From contig JAPWJX010000003.1 in assembly GCA_028283855.1 (NCBI GenBank), forward strand, positions 682,001 to 746,000: a stretch of 64,000 nt of DNA, written 5' to 3'. This DNA is from Verrucomicrobium sp. GTDB lineage: Bacteria > Verrucomicrobiota > Verrucomicrobiia > Methylacidiphilales > GAS474. Shown in pieces: positions 52,560 to 60,590 of the stretch. The translations under genes were made by a program, and so were the position numbers. The notes beneath the pieces were generated by a model. That model was given only the letters and a program-made list of their open reading frames with translations. It did no database searches and had not been told where the DNA came from. The stretch's first letter is position 1; the number at the start of each line of letters is the position of its first letter.

Positions 52560-53516
52560 GAGGTGAAGGAGCGGCCCGTCAGGCGGGTGAAGACCGTTTC
52601 CAGGGAGGGCGCGGAGAGGGTCAGCCCCGCGATCTGCCGGCGGTGGGCGGCCAGGAGCGCCTCCACCAGGCGGCGCTCCGCCTCCGCGTGGGCGGGGGCC
52701 TCCACGTCCAGGAACGCGCCGCGCTCCGTGGCGGCGAAGCCGAGGCCCCGCAGCGTCTCCCGCAGCGCGGCGGCCGCGCCGGGCAGGGGCTGGACGGAGA
52801 GGAGAGCGCCGCCCCCGCCCACCTTGCGCTTGAGCGCGTCGGGCGCGTCGAGGGCCACCACGCGGCCCTGGTCGAGGACCAGCAGCCGGTCGCACCACTC
52901 CGCCTCGTCCAGGAAATGGGTCGTCATCATCAGGGTCAGCCCGTCGCTCTCCCGCAGGGCGCGCAGGTAGTCCCACAGTTCCCGCCGGGCGGAGGGGTCC
53001 AGGCCGGTGCTTGGCTCGTCCAGGAGGAGGAGGGTGGGGCGGGGGATGAGGCTCTTGGCGATTTCCACCCGGCGCTGCAGGCCGCCGGAGAGGGCCTCCA
53101 CGCTGTCCCGGCGGCGGTCGGCCAGGGCGAAGCGCTCCAAAAGTTCCGCCACGCGGCTTTCCAGCGCCGCGCCGCGCAGGCCGTAAAGCGCGCCGTGGGT
53201 TTGCATGTTCTCCGCCACGGTCAGCTTCTTGTCCAGGCTGGGGGACTGGAAGACGACGCCCAGGCCGCGCCGCGCGGCGGCGGCCTCCGCCGGGTAGGGG
53301 TGGCCGTTGAGAGAGAGGGCGCCCCGGGCGGGGTCGTGCGGGACCAGGGTGGAGAGGAGGCGGGAAGAGGGTCGACTTGCCGCTGCCGTTCGGCCCCAGG
53401 ACGCCGAAGATTTCCCCGGGGCGGACTTCGAAGGAAACCTGGTCCAGGGCCAGGCGGGCGCCGTAGGCGTAGGAAAGCCCGTCGCAACGGAGCGCGGCGG
53501 GAGCGGAGGCGGTCAT
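52556..53516 (-). CDS. ABC transporter ATP-binding protein with a +1 frameshift
   Basis: The start (ATG 53516) encodes the N-terminus through Walker A (VLGPNGSGKSTLF), then the frame shifts near 53363; the other frame gives the rest: LSGGLQRRVEIAKSL signature, LLLLDEPSTGLDP Walker B and TTHFLDEAE with the H-loop. The join reads TTCCCGCC; one C fewer would give TTCCGCC and a continuous FRLLSTLV. About 320 residues in all. The partner permease and the rest of the operon are intact, so a single-base sequencing error is as likely as a recent mutation. Confidence 0.82.
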
Positions 53517-53555
53517 GGGCCGGCGATCTTCGGGGATCGCGGGCGGGTTGTCAAA

Positions 53556-53864
53556 CTAGGCCAGGAACTGGACCGCCGCGCCGGAGGCGGCGCGGCCCGT
53601 CTGGACATTGCCCCGGGCGTCGTACGTGGTGAGGCTGGAGGGGTCGACGTCCGCCAGGGGATCTTCCGGAGCGGAATCGCCCTCGGAACCGGACTGGGCG
53701 GCCGATTCCTCCTGCCCGGCCGCCGCTTCGGCGGCGGGAACGGGGAAAGAGGGCGATTGGCTCTGGTCCGGGTCGAGGGAGCCGGCCCCTTCCTTTTTGG
53801 AAGGGGGTGTCGTGGGCAGGGGCACCTGGAGAGGCACCGCCGCGCCGATCGAATTCAGCGGCAT
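53556..53864 (-). CDS. Hypothetical acidic protein
   Basis: A 102-residue protein, Pro/Ser/Glu-rich and probably disordered, starting MPLNSIGAAVPLQVPLP and ending TTYDARGNVQTGRA. No family recognised. A promoter-like TTGACA-17-AAAATC ends just upstream of the ATG, so it may be a leaderless transcript. Confidence 0.5.
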   Translation of the reverse strand: MPLNSIGAAVPLQVPLPTTPPSKKEGAGSLDPDQSQSPSFPVPAAEAAAGQEESAAQSGSEGDSAPEDPLADVDPSSLTTYDARGNVQTGRAASGAAVQFLA

Positions 53865-53870
53865 AACCGC

Positions 53871-53899
53871 GATTTTGATCGCCTCCTCTTGTTTGTCAA
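53871..53899 (-). promoter_or_regulatory. Possible sigma-70-type promoter of the 102-residue protein
   Basis: Minus strand: TTGACA (53899-53894), 17 bases, AAAATC (53876-53871). The -35 is consensus. The predicted transcript start would be at or within a base or two of the ATG at 53864. Confidence 0.4.
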
Positions 53900-53960
53900 G
53901 GAAGGGGCGGGTAAGTTAAAATGCCTAGGCCAAAGTCTCACCTGCAACGCTCCGGTTTCC

Positions 53961-54299
53961 GTGAAACTCTTTTCCATGCTCTTCAAGGCGTTTCTCTACG
54001 TCACCCTTTTCTTCGCGCTCTGCACCCTGGCGCTGAAGGTCTGGGACTTCTACGGCGACGACACGACGCCGAAGCTGGCCCAAATCCGGCGGCTGGCCAC
54101 CGAGTCCCACACCAACTCGGAGGCCGCCACGTATCTCCAGCAGAACGATTCGTCCGCGGCCCAGCCGGACCAGGCGCCGCCCGCCGTCTCCACCAACGTC
54201 ATGGAAAACGCCGCGACCTACCGGGAGACCGTGGAGAGCGCCGCCGGCATGCTCCCCACCGGACAGGACGGCGCGCCTCCTCCTCCACCCGCCCGCTGA
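53961..54299 (+). CDS. Hypothetical single-pass membrane protein
   Basis: A 112-residue protein starting at GTG 53961 (ATG 53976 is the alternative). One membrane helix at about residues 7-27 (FKAFLYVTLFFALCTLALKVW) is followed by a polar, Pro/Ala/Ser-rich tail ending in PPPPPAR. Its TGA overlaps the ATG of the srkA-like gene. No family recognised. Confidence 0.5.
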   Translation: MKLFSMLFKAFLYVTLFFALCTLALKVWDFYGDDTTPKLAQIRRLATESHTNSEAATYLQQNDSSAAQPDQAPPAVSTNVMENAATYRETVESAAGMLPTGQDGAPPPPPAR

Positions 54300-55333
54300 T
54301 GGCCGCGCCCGACCACGCCGCCTCCGCCTGGGGCGACCGGGAGACCGAGTTCTTCTACGAGCTGACGCCGGACCGCATCCTGCAGGCGGCGGAGGGCCTC
54401 GGGGTCCGCTGCACGGGCCGGACCCTGCAGCTCAACAGCCTGGAGAACCGCGTCTACGAGGTGGAGGTCGAGGTGGCCGACCCCTCCCGCCTCCGCAGCC
54501 CCAGCGAGAAGGCGCGCGTCATCAAATTCTACCGTCCGGGCCGCTGGAGCCGGGAGCAGATTCAGGAGGAGCACCGTTTCCTGCTGGACCTGGCGGAGGC
54601 CGACGTGCCCGTCGTCGCCCCGCTCCGCTTCCCGGACGGCGCGACCCTGCGCCGCGCGGAGGAGGCGGGCGTCCACTACGCCCTCTTCCCGAAGATGGGC
54701 GGCCGCCATCCGGACGAGATGGACGCCGACCAGCTCCGGCGCGTCGGGCGGCTCCTGGGCCGCCTGCACAACGTCGGCGCGGCGGGGGAGGCGCCGCACC
54801 GCCTCCGCCTTGACCCGGAGAGCTACGGCCTGCGCAACCTCGACTTCCTTTTGGAGGCGGAGGCGATTCCCGAACGGCTGGAGCAGGACTACATCGACGT
54901 GGTGGAGGAGATCTGCGAGCGGTCGTTCCCCCTTTTCGAGCGGGCCGCCGTCCACCGCCTCCACGGGGACTGCCACCTGGGGAACCTGATCTGGAACGAG
55001 GAGAGCGGCCCCTCCTGGGTCGACTTTGACGACATGGTCGTCGGCCCCGCCATGCAGGACCTCTGGCTCGTCGTCCCGGGCCGGGACGAGGAGGCCGTGG
55101 AGCGGCGGCGCCTCCTTTTCGAGGGGTACGAGGAGATGCGGGAGCTGGACCGCGCCACCGCCGCCCTCATCGAGCCGCTGCGGGCGCTGCGCTACATCCA
55201 CTTCTCCGCCTGGATCGCCAAGCGGTGGGACGACCCGGCCTTTCCCCGCCGTTTCGAGCATTTCGGGACGGAAGCCTATTGGCGCGAGCAGCTGGGCGAT
55301 TTGCGGGAGCAACTTTCCCTGATTCCGGCTTGA
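54299..55333 (+). CDS. srkA: Stress response kinase A (SrkA/YihE-like)
   Basis: A 344-residue protein of the APH-like kinase fold. The C-terminal catalytic region has LHGDCHLGNLIW and SWVDFDDMVVGPAMQDLW, the conserved HGDxHxxN loop and metal-binding DxD of the family; NRVYEVEVEV and RVIKFYRPGRWSREQI lie upstream. SrkA is a cytoplasmic Ser/Thr protein kinase that counters stress-induced cell death in E. coli. ATG 54299 overlaps the preceding stop. Confidence 0.92.
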   Translation: MAAPDHAASAWGDRETEFFYELTPDRILQAAEGLGVRCTGRTLQLNSLENRVYEVEVEVADPSRLRSPSEKARVIKFYRPGRWSREQIQEEHRFLLDLAEADVPVVAPLRFPDGATLRRAEEAGVHYALFPKMGGRHPDEMDADQLRRVGRLLGRLHNVGAAGEAPHRLRLDPESYGLRNLDFLLEAEAIPERLEQDYIDVVEEICERSFPLFERAAVHRLHGDCHLGNLIWNEESGPSWVDFDDMVVGPAMQDLWLVVPGRDEEAVERRRLLFEGYEEMRELDRATAALIEPLRALRYIHFSAWIAKRWDDPAFPRRFEHFGTEAYWREQLGDLREQLSLIPA

Positions 55334-55367
55334 TTTCCGGGCGCCGCCCCGGCAGTTTTTGCCTTCT

Positions 55368-55754
55368 ATGGCAGGAGGAAATTCCCAAGGTTCTTCCGGG
55401 GCAAGCGCGGGCGCCGGTTCCGGCGCTTCCGCAGGCCTCAGCGCGGCCGTCGCCGTGGGCACCGCCGCCTTGGCGGGCGTCCTGATCGGCGCTCCCGCCG
55501 CCAGCCGGGCCGATTCCCTTCCGCAGCATCCCGCCGTTCCCTACCAGCAGGTCGCCGCGCTGCCGGAAACCGCCGACCGCATTTTCCGCCGCCTCCGCGC
55601 CGCCGGTTCCACGGAGGCCTCCCCCGTGGAAGCGGACCAGAACAAGCGTGCCCGCCAGGCCGACTTCGACCTGCCCGAAGGGCGCCGCAGCGCCACCCTG
55701 CGGAACTACAACACCTTGGTCGCCGGCCGCCAGGCCGCGCAGTCCCGCTCCTAG
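55368..55754 (+). CDS. Small hypothetical protein with glycine/alanine-rich N-terminus
   Basis: A 128-residue protein starting at ATG 55368 (a TTG at 55359 is the alternative). The first 50 residues are Gly/Ser/Ala-rich and include AAVAVGTAALAGVLIGAPAA, a possible membrane or signal segment; the rest is polar with LPETADRIFRRLRAAGSTEA. No family recognised. A 76-residue gene follows after 12 bases. Confidence 0.45.
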   Translation: MAGGNSQGSSGASAGAGSGASAGLSAAVAVGTAALAGVLIGAPAASRADSLPQHPAVPYQQVAALPETADRIFRRLRAAGSTEASPVEADQNKRARQADFDLPEGRRSATLRNYNTLVAGRQAAQSRS

Positions 55755-55766
55755 GAGCCAAGCCCC

Positions 55767-55997
55767 ATGAGAATGCCCGCCGCCGGCGTCGAGTTCCCCT
55801 CGCAGGAGGCCGCGCCCCGTCCCGGCGCGCTGCCGGGCAAGTGGGAGTTCCTGGCCCTCCAGAATTTCGAGATGAAGCACGACGGCATCGGCGCCGTCGC
55901 CTCCGGATTCCGCCGCAGCCGCGAGGTGGAGGGCGTCCAGGCCCGCGTTTCCGCCCTGCACCACTACCAGGGCGCGGGCCGCTTCCAGGTTCGCTAG
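55767..55997 (+). CDS. Small hypothetical protein
   Basis: A 76-residue protein, MRMPAAGVEFPSQEAAPRP to the end GAGRFQVR. No recognised domain. It follows the 128-residue gene after 12 bases and converges on pdxH. Coding use is like its neighbours, but nothing else supports a function. Confidence 0.45.
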   Translation: MRMPAAGVEFPSQEAAPRPGALPGKWEFLALQNFEMKHDGIGAVASGFRRSREVEGVQARVSALHHYQGAGRFQVR

Positions 55998-56005
55998 GCT
56001 TCCCC

Positions 56006-56668
56006 TTACGGGGCCAGCCGCTCGATCTTCCACTCGTCCCCCGTCTTCCGGTAGCGGAGGCGGTCGTGCAGCCGGTTCGTCCGGCCCTGCCAGAATTCGA
56101 TCGCGTGGGGCACCACGCGATAGCCTCCCCAGGCGTGCGGCGCGGGGATCTGCGCCCCTTCCGGGAAGGCCGCTTCCGCCTCCGCCAGGAGGCGTTCCAG
56201 CGCGGCGCGGTCGGGCAGGACGCGGCTCTGCTCGGAAGCCCAGGCTCCCAGGCGGCTGCCGCGCGGCCGCTTGGCGAAGTAGGCTTCCACCGCCTCGCGG
56301 GGCAGCGGCTCGGCCCGGCCTTCGATGCAGATCTGCCGCTCCACCTCCAGCCAGCCGAAGGTAAGCGCCGTCTGCGGGTTGAGGGAAAGGGCCCGGCCCT
56401 TGTCGCTCCGCGTGTTGGTGAAGAAATGGAAGCCGTCCCGCCCGTAGCCCTTGAGAAGGACGAAGCGCCCGCGCGGCGAGCCGCCGGGGGTGGCGGTGGA
56501 GAGGACCATGGCGTTCGGCTCCCGCACGCCGCTCGCCAGCGCCTCGGAAAACCACGCGGCGAACTGGCGGAATGGATCGGGGTCGAGGTCGGCCTCGCTC
56601 AGGCCTCGGGCCATATAGTCCTGGCGGAGGGAGGCCAGCGGCAGCTCGGGCAGAGGATCGCGGTGCAT
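56006..56668 (-). CDS. pdxH: Pyridoxamine 5'-phosphate oxidase
   Basis: A 220-residue FMN enzyme that oxidises pyridoxine/pyridoxamine phosphate to pyridoxal phosphate. I use ATG 56668 because MHRDPLPELPLASLRQDY matches the family start. Motifs: NAMVLSTATPGGSPRGRFVLLKGYG, FFTNTRSDKGRAL, FGWLEVERQICIEG and the C-terminal FWQGRTNRLHDRLRYRK with the RxxRLHDR signature. Complements pdxA at 29721. Confidence 0.95.
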   Translation of the reverse strand: MHRDPLPELPLASLRQDYMARGLSEADLDPDPFRQFAAWFSEALASGVREPNAMVLSTATPGGSPRGRFVLLKGYGRDGFHFFTNTRSDKGRALSLNPQTALTFGWLEVERQICIEGRAEPLPREAVEAYFAKRPRGSRLGAWASEQSRVLPDRAALERLLAEAEAAFPEGAQIPAPHAWGGYRVVPHAIEFWQGRTNRLHDRLRYRKTGDEWKIERLAP

Positions 56669-56759
56669 GACGAGGCCGCATCGTTCCACAGCGCGGCGGC
56701 GGGGCCCATCCCAAAAAACGGCTTCCCCCGCGCGGGGGCGGCCTCCACCCTCTTCCCCC

Positions 56760-58031
56760 ATGAAACGGCACCGGCGGGTTCTCGTGGCGGCGCTCCTTTT
56801 CCCCATCCTGGCCCGGGCCGACCTGGCCCCCCTGCCCGCCGACGGACGGGCGGACGCCACGGCGGCCATCCAGCAGCGGCTCGACGCGGCCGGGGCCGCC
56901 GGGGGCGAGGTGCTCCTGCCGCCGGGCCAATACCTCCTTGCCGGGCATCTGACCGTGCCGCCGGGCGTGGCTCTGCGCGGCAGCTGGACGGCTCCCCACC
57001 ATGGCCAGGAGTGGCGGAAGGGGACCACCCTCCTCCTCACCGGCGGGCGCGGCCAGGAGGACGGCCCGGCCGCGATCGAGCTTTCCCGCGACGCGGCGCT
57101 GCAGGGCGTCACCCTCCTTTGGCCGGAGGAGAGTTGGAACGATATCCAGCCCTACCCGTGGGCGGTGCGTTCCCGGAGCATGCACGCCACGGTGGAGAAC
57201 GTCACCCTGGTCAACGCCTACCAGGGCATCTCCATCGGGCAGGGCGGGGACGGCTCCCTGCACCTCATCCGCAACGTCTACGGCTTCGCCCTGCGGCGCG
57301 GCGTCTTCGTCGACAACTGCACGGACATCGGCCGGATCGAGAACGTCCACCTCAATCCCCACTACTGGTCCCGCAGCGGCCATCCCTCCTTCACGGAGAG
57401 GAACGGCATCCAGCCGCCGGGCCCCGGAAGCCCCAGCGAGGAAAAGATCCGCGACTTCGTCTCGAAAAACCTGGAGGCCTTCGTCTTCGCCCGCTCGGAC
57501 TGGGAATACGTCGTCGACACCTTCGTCTGGGGCGCGGCGTACGGCTACCGTTTCGTGAAGGGGGAGCGCGGCGGGTGCAACGGGCAGTTCCTCGGCATCG
57601 GGGCCGACTTTTGCCGCGTCTGCGTCGGCATCGACATGATCCAGCCGATCGGCCTCCAGGTCACCAACGGGGAGTTCACCGCCTTCGCCGGGGAGCCCAA
57701 TTCCGCCATCGTCACCGCGCCGGAGGCGGCGGGGGCGGCCCAGTTCGTGAACTGCAATTTCTGGGGCGTTCTTTCCCACGCCGCGTGGCTGCGGGGGAAG
57801 ACCCAGGTGACCCTTTCCGCCTGCCACATCTGCCAGGGGGGCGGCGACGTCCAGGCGGACGCCGGGCGGCTCATCGTCCAGGGGTGCAACTTCGAGATCC
57901 AGGGCCCCGCCGTCCACCTGGGGCACGGCGTGGAGAAGGCCCTCCTGACGGGGAACCTGGAGCCCGGCGGCTTCCGCGTCGATAATGGCATTGGCAGCCG
58001 CGCCCAGATCGGGCTCAACGAGATGCCGTAG
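56760..58031 (+). CDS. Secreted right-handed beta-helix protein (pectate lyase-like fold)
   Basis: A 423-residue protein with an N-terminal signal (RRVLVAALLFPILARA). Residues ~25-420 follow the pectate_lyase_3 pattern: ADGRADATAAIQQRLDAAGA, VLLPPGQYLLAGHLTVPPGV, and repeated short beta-turns (ENVTLVNAYQGISIG, LIRNVYGFALRRGVFVDN). No lyase-specific catalytic residues can be assigned, so the activity is open; binding or cleavage of an extracellular glycan is plausible. Confidence 0.75.
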   Translation: MKRHRRVLVAALLFPILARADLAPLPADGRADATAAIQQRLDAAGAAGGEVLLPPGQYLLAGHLTVPPGVALRGSWTAPHHGQEWRKGTTLLLTGGRGQEDGPAAIELSRDAALQGVTLLWPEESWNDIQPYPWAVRSRSMHATVENVTLVNAYQGISIGQGGDGSLHLIRNVYGFALRRGVFVDNCTDIGRIENVHLNPHYWSRSGHPSFTERNGIQPPGPGSPSEEKIRDFVSKNLEAFVFARSDWEYVVDTFVWGAAYGYRFVKGERGGCNGQFLGIGADFCRVCVGIDMIQPIGLQVTNGEFTAFAGEPNSAIVTAPEAAGAAQFVNCNFWGVLSHAAWLRGKTQVTLSACHICQGGGDVQADAGRLIVQGCNFEIQGPAVHLGHGVEKALLTGNLEPGGFRVDNGIGSRAQIGLNEMP

Positions 58032-58080
58032 GGTGGGGGCATTGCCCCGCGCCCGTTTTTCGGGCATATTATAGGTCCCG

Positions 58081-59574
58081 ATGCCGCGCGAAATCCTTTC
58101 GACCCACCAGAAGGCCCTCCAGATCAACCTCGACCCGAAGAAATACGGGACGTTTGCCGAGATCGGCGCGGGGCAGGAGGTGGCCCGCTGGTTTTTCCGC
58201 GTCGGCGCGGCCGCCGGCACGGTGGCCAAGAGCATGTCGGCCTACGACATGATCTTTTCCGACGCGATCTACGGGCCGTGCGAGCGCTACGTCAGCCGCC
58301 AGCGGCTGGAGCAGATGCTCCACCACGAGTTCGACCTCCTCATCGAGCGGCTCAACGAGAAGCGGGGGAACGACACCCATTTCTTCACCTTCGCCGACAC
58401 GGTCCGCGCCCGCAGCTACCAGGGGAAGGACGAGTGCCACGGCTGGCTGGGCATCCGCTACCAGCTCCACACCCACAGCCGGGCCAACGAGATCATCCTC
58501 CACGTCCGCATGCTCGATAAGGAGAACCTCCTCCAGCAGGAGGCCCTGGGCATCCTGGGGGTCAACCTCCTCCACGGCGCGTTCTACAACTCTCAGGGGC
58601 CCTACACCCTCGTCGAGTCCCTGCTGGACGGCCTGACGGCGGAGCGGATCGAGATCGACATGATCCACTTCTCCGGCCCCGACTTCGCGGGCCTGGACAA
58701 CCGGCTCCTCTCCCTCCACCTGGTCCGGCTGGGCCTGGCGGAGGTGGCCATGTTCAGCCCGGAGGGGGAGACTCTCCAGCCCTCCGAGGCGCTCTACAAG
58801 AAGGCGATCCTCATCGAGCGCGGCAACTTCCGCCCCATCACCCGCATCAACCTGGACATGCTGGCCCAGGCCCGCGCGCAGTTCCTCCAGGACCCCCGCA
58901 ACGCCGACAAGCCGGTCCTGGAAATCGCGGAGATGACGATGAACAACCTGCTCAACCAGGGGCAGGTCGACCCGAAGGACTTCCTGGAGCGCGTCGACGT
59001 CCTGGCCGCCCTGGGAAAGACGGTGATGATTTCCAACTACGCGGAGTTCTACAAGTTGAGCGCCTTCCTCTCCCGTTACACGCGGGAGATGGTGGGCATC
59101 GTCATGGGCATCCCGCTCATGCGGGAGCTTTTCCGGGACGACTATTACGGCGACTTGGAGGGCGGGACGCTGGAGGCCTTCGGGCGTCTCTTCAAGAACG
59201 CCGTCCGCATCTACGTCTACCCCGGCGTCGACCCCAAGGGGGAGCGGATCAGCATCCGCAACATTCAGATGCCGGACGAGGTGCGGCACCTCTACCTCCA
59301 CCTGATCCACCAGAGTTCCATCCAGGACGTGCAGGCGGACGACAACGCCATCGGCGACCTTCAGTTCTCCTCCCAGATCGTGGCGCAGAAGATCAAGGCG
59401 GGCGATCCGTCGTGGGAACGTTTCGTCGTGCCGAAGGTGGCGGAGCTGATCAAGCAGCACGGCTACTTCGGCTGGAACAACGGGCAGGTCGGCCAGCAGA
59501 TCAGCGAGAATCTGATCGGCGCCAACGGCCTCCCCATGGCCACGGGCTTGGAGGCGAAGGTTCCCCTGAGCTGA
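58081..59574 (+). CDS. Conserved protein of unknown function
   Basis: A 497-residue cytoplasmic protein with family-like conservation at the N-terminus: THQKALQINLDPKKYGTFAE followed by IGAGQEVARWFF and GAAAGTVAKSMSAYDM. I recognise it as a conserved family for which database names such as nicotinate-nucleotide adenylyltransferase occur, but no HxGH nucleotide motif is present, so I do not use that name. No membrane segment or signal. A hairpin GCCCG-TTTTT-CGGGC precedes the ATG. Confidence 0.6.
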   Translation: MPREILSTHQKALQINLDPKKYGTFAEIGAGQEVARWFFRVGAAAGTVAKSMSAYDMIFSDAIYGPCERYVSRQRLEQMLHHEFDLLIERLNEKRGNDTHFFTFADTVRARSYQGKDECHGWLGIRYQLHTHSRANEIILHVRMLDKENLLQQEALGILGVNLLHGAFYNSQGPYTLVESLLDGLTAERIEIDMIHFSGPDFAGLDNRLLSLHLVRLGLAEVAMFSPEGETLQPSEALYKKAILIERGNFRPITRINLDMLAQARAQFLQDPRNADKPVLEIAEMTMNNLLNQGQVDPKDFLERVDVLAALGKTVMISNYAEFYKLSAFLSRYTREMVGIVMGIPLMRELFRDDYYGDLEGGTLEAFGRLFKNAVRIYVYPGVDPKGERISIRNIQMPDEVRHLYLHLIHQSSIQDVQADDNAIGDLQFSSQIVAQKIKAGDPSWERFVVPKVAELIKQHGYFGWNNGQVGQQISENLIGANGLPMATGLEAKVPLS

Positions 59575-59575
59575 T

Positions 59576-60295
59576 TTACATCAGCTCGTACTTGAGCGCG
59601 CCCAGCGTGTAGAGGGCGGCCGTCTCCGAGCGGAGGACCAGGTCCCCCAGGGAGACGGGGAGAAAGCCGTGGGCGCGGGCCTCGCCGACCTCGGCGGGGG
59701 TGAAGTCCCCCTCCGGCCCGATCATGACCACCGCGCTGGCGGGCTTGGCGGGGGCCTCCCGCAGCGTCTCCTTGAGCGGGCGGGCTTCCGGCTGGAGGGA
59801 GCCGATCACCTTCAGGGGCGCGCGGGCCACCTCCGGGAAAAAGTCGCGCGGGCGGCGCGGCGGGTGGATGAGGGGGAGCCAGTTCTGGCCGCTCTGCTTG
59901 GCCGCCTCGATGACGGTCTCCCGCCATTTCTCCGCCTTCGCCTCGCCGTCGTCCTCCCCGGCCTTGAAGACGACGCGGTCGGAGAGAAGGGGGGCGATCT
60001 CGGCGACGCCCAGCTCGGTCGCCTTTTGCAGGATGAGGTCCATGGCGCGGTTCTTCGGCACGGCCTGGGCCAGGATGAGGCGGACGGCGGGGGCCGGGCT
60101 GACCGTCTCGGTCAGTTTTTCGAAGTGCCAGCGTTTGGCTTCCTCCCGGGTCAGGCGGACCTTCCATTCCCGGCCCTGGCCGTCGAAGGCGTGGACCAGG
60201 TCTCCCTGGCCGTGCCGCATGACGCGGCCGCAGTGGCGGGATTCGGCCTCGTCGAAGCGGCCGGAGAGAAGATCGGGGCAGTAGTAGCGTTCCAC
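59576..60295 (-). CDS. rsmE: 16S rRNA (uracil1498-N3)-methyltransferase
   Basis: A 239-residue SPOUT-fold protein. The N-terminal PUA-like part (HCGRVMRHGQGDLVHAFDGQ) precedes the methyltransferase with QKATELGVAEIAPL, AAKQSGQNWLP and MIGPEGDFTPAEV, ending LGDLVLRSETAAL, the knot motif that binds SAM. It converges on the 497-residue gene with a single base between them. Confidence 0.95.
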   Translation of the reverse strand: MERYYCPDLLSGRFDEAESRHCGRVMRHGQGDLVHAFDGQGREWKVRLTREEAKRWHFEKLTETVSPAPAVRLILAQAVPKNRAMDLILQKATELGVAEIAPLLSDRVVFKAGEDDGEAKAEKWRETVIEAAKQSGQNWLPLIHPPRRPRDFFPEVARAPLKVIGSLQPEARPLKETLREAPAKPASAVVMIGPEGDFTPAEVGEARAHGFLPVSLGDLVLRSETAALYTLGALKYELM

Positions 60296-60343
60296 GGGCC
60301 CGTCTTTTTGCCAAAAGAGGGCGGGGGCGGCAAGCGGGGAAGC

Positions 60344-60517
60344 CTAGCGGCCCTTGTCCGCGTCGGGAGCCAGCTTCAGGATGGCGGTCCGGGTCTCGTC
60401 CGGCAGGGTCTTGAAGCCGAGGAGGAACCGGGCGAACGGGGTGTTTTCGGTGATGATCCGCTTCACGTCCGGGGTGCGGGCGCGGGAAGGGGCATGCGGG
60501 GCCGGTTTCGGGTCCAT
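60344..60517 (-). CDS. Small hypothetical protein
   Basis: Fifty-seven residues from ATG 60517 (MDPKPAPHAPSRARTPD), with a helical part (KRIITENTPFARFLLGFKTL) and a charged tail. Longer in-frame starts exist upstream but run into the promoter region of the next gene. No family recognised. Confidence 0.4.
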   Translation of the reverse strand: MDPKPAPHAPSRARTPDVKRIITENTPFARFLLGFKTLPDETRTAILKLAPDADKGR

Positions 60518-60590
60518 AAAAGGAGAGAAGCAGTACCCATGCCGGTTGGCTTTACTTTTTACGCGTGAAGCGTACGATCTCGGTCCTCCT

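Noticed and set aside
53972-54299. FlaG or other flagellar protein for the small membrane protein before srkA
   Set aside because: No flagellar motif and no sigma-28-type promoter upstream.
55167-58235. 1022-codon minus-strand open frame
   Set aside because: Spans srkA, small genes, pdxH and the beta-helix protein in wrong frames; no domain identified.
58081-59574. Nicotinate-nucleotide adenylyltransferase
   Set aside because: The HxGH and SxTxxR motifs of that family are absent.
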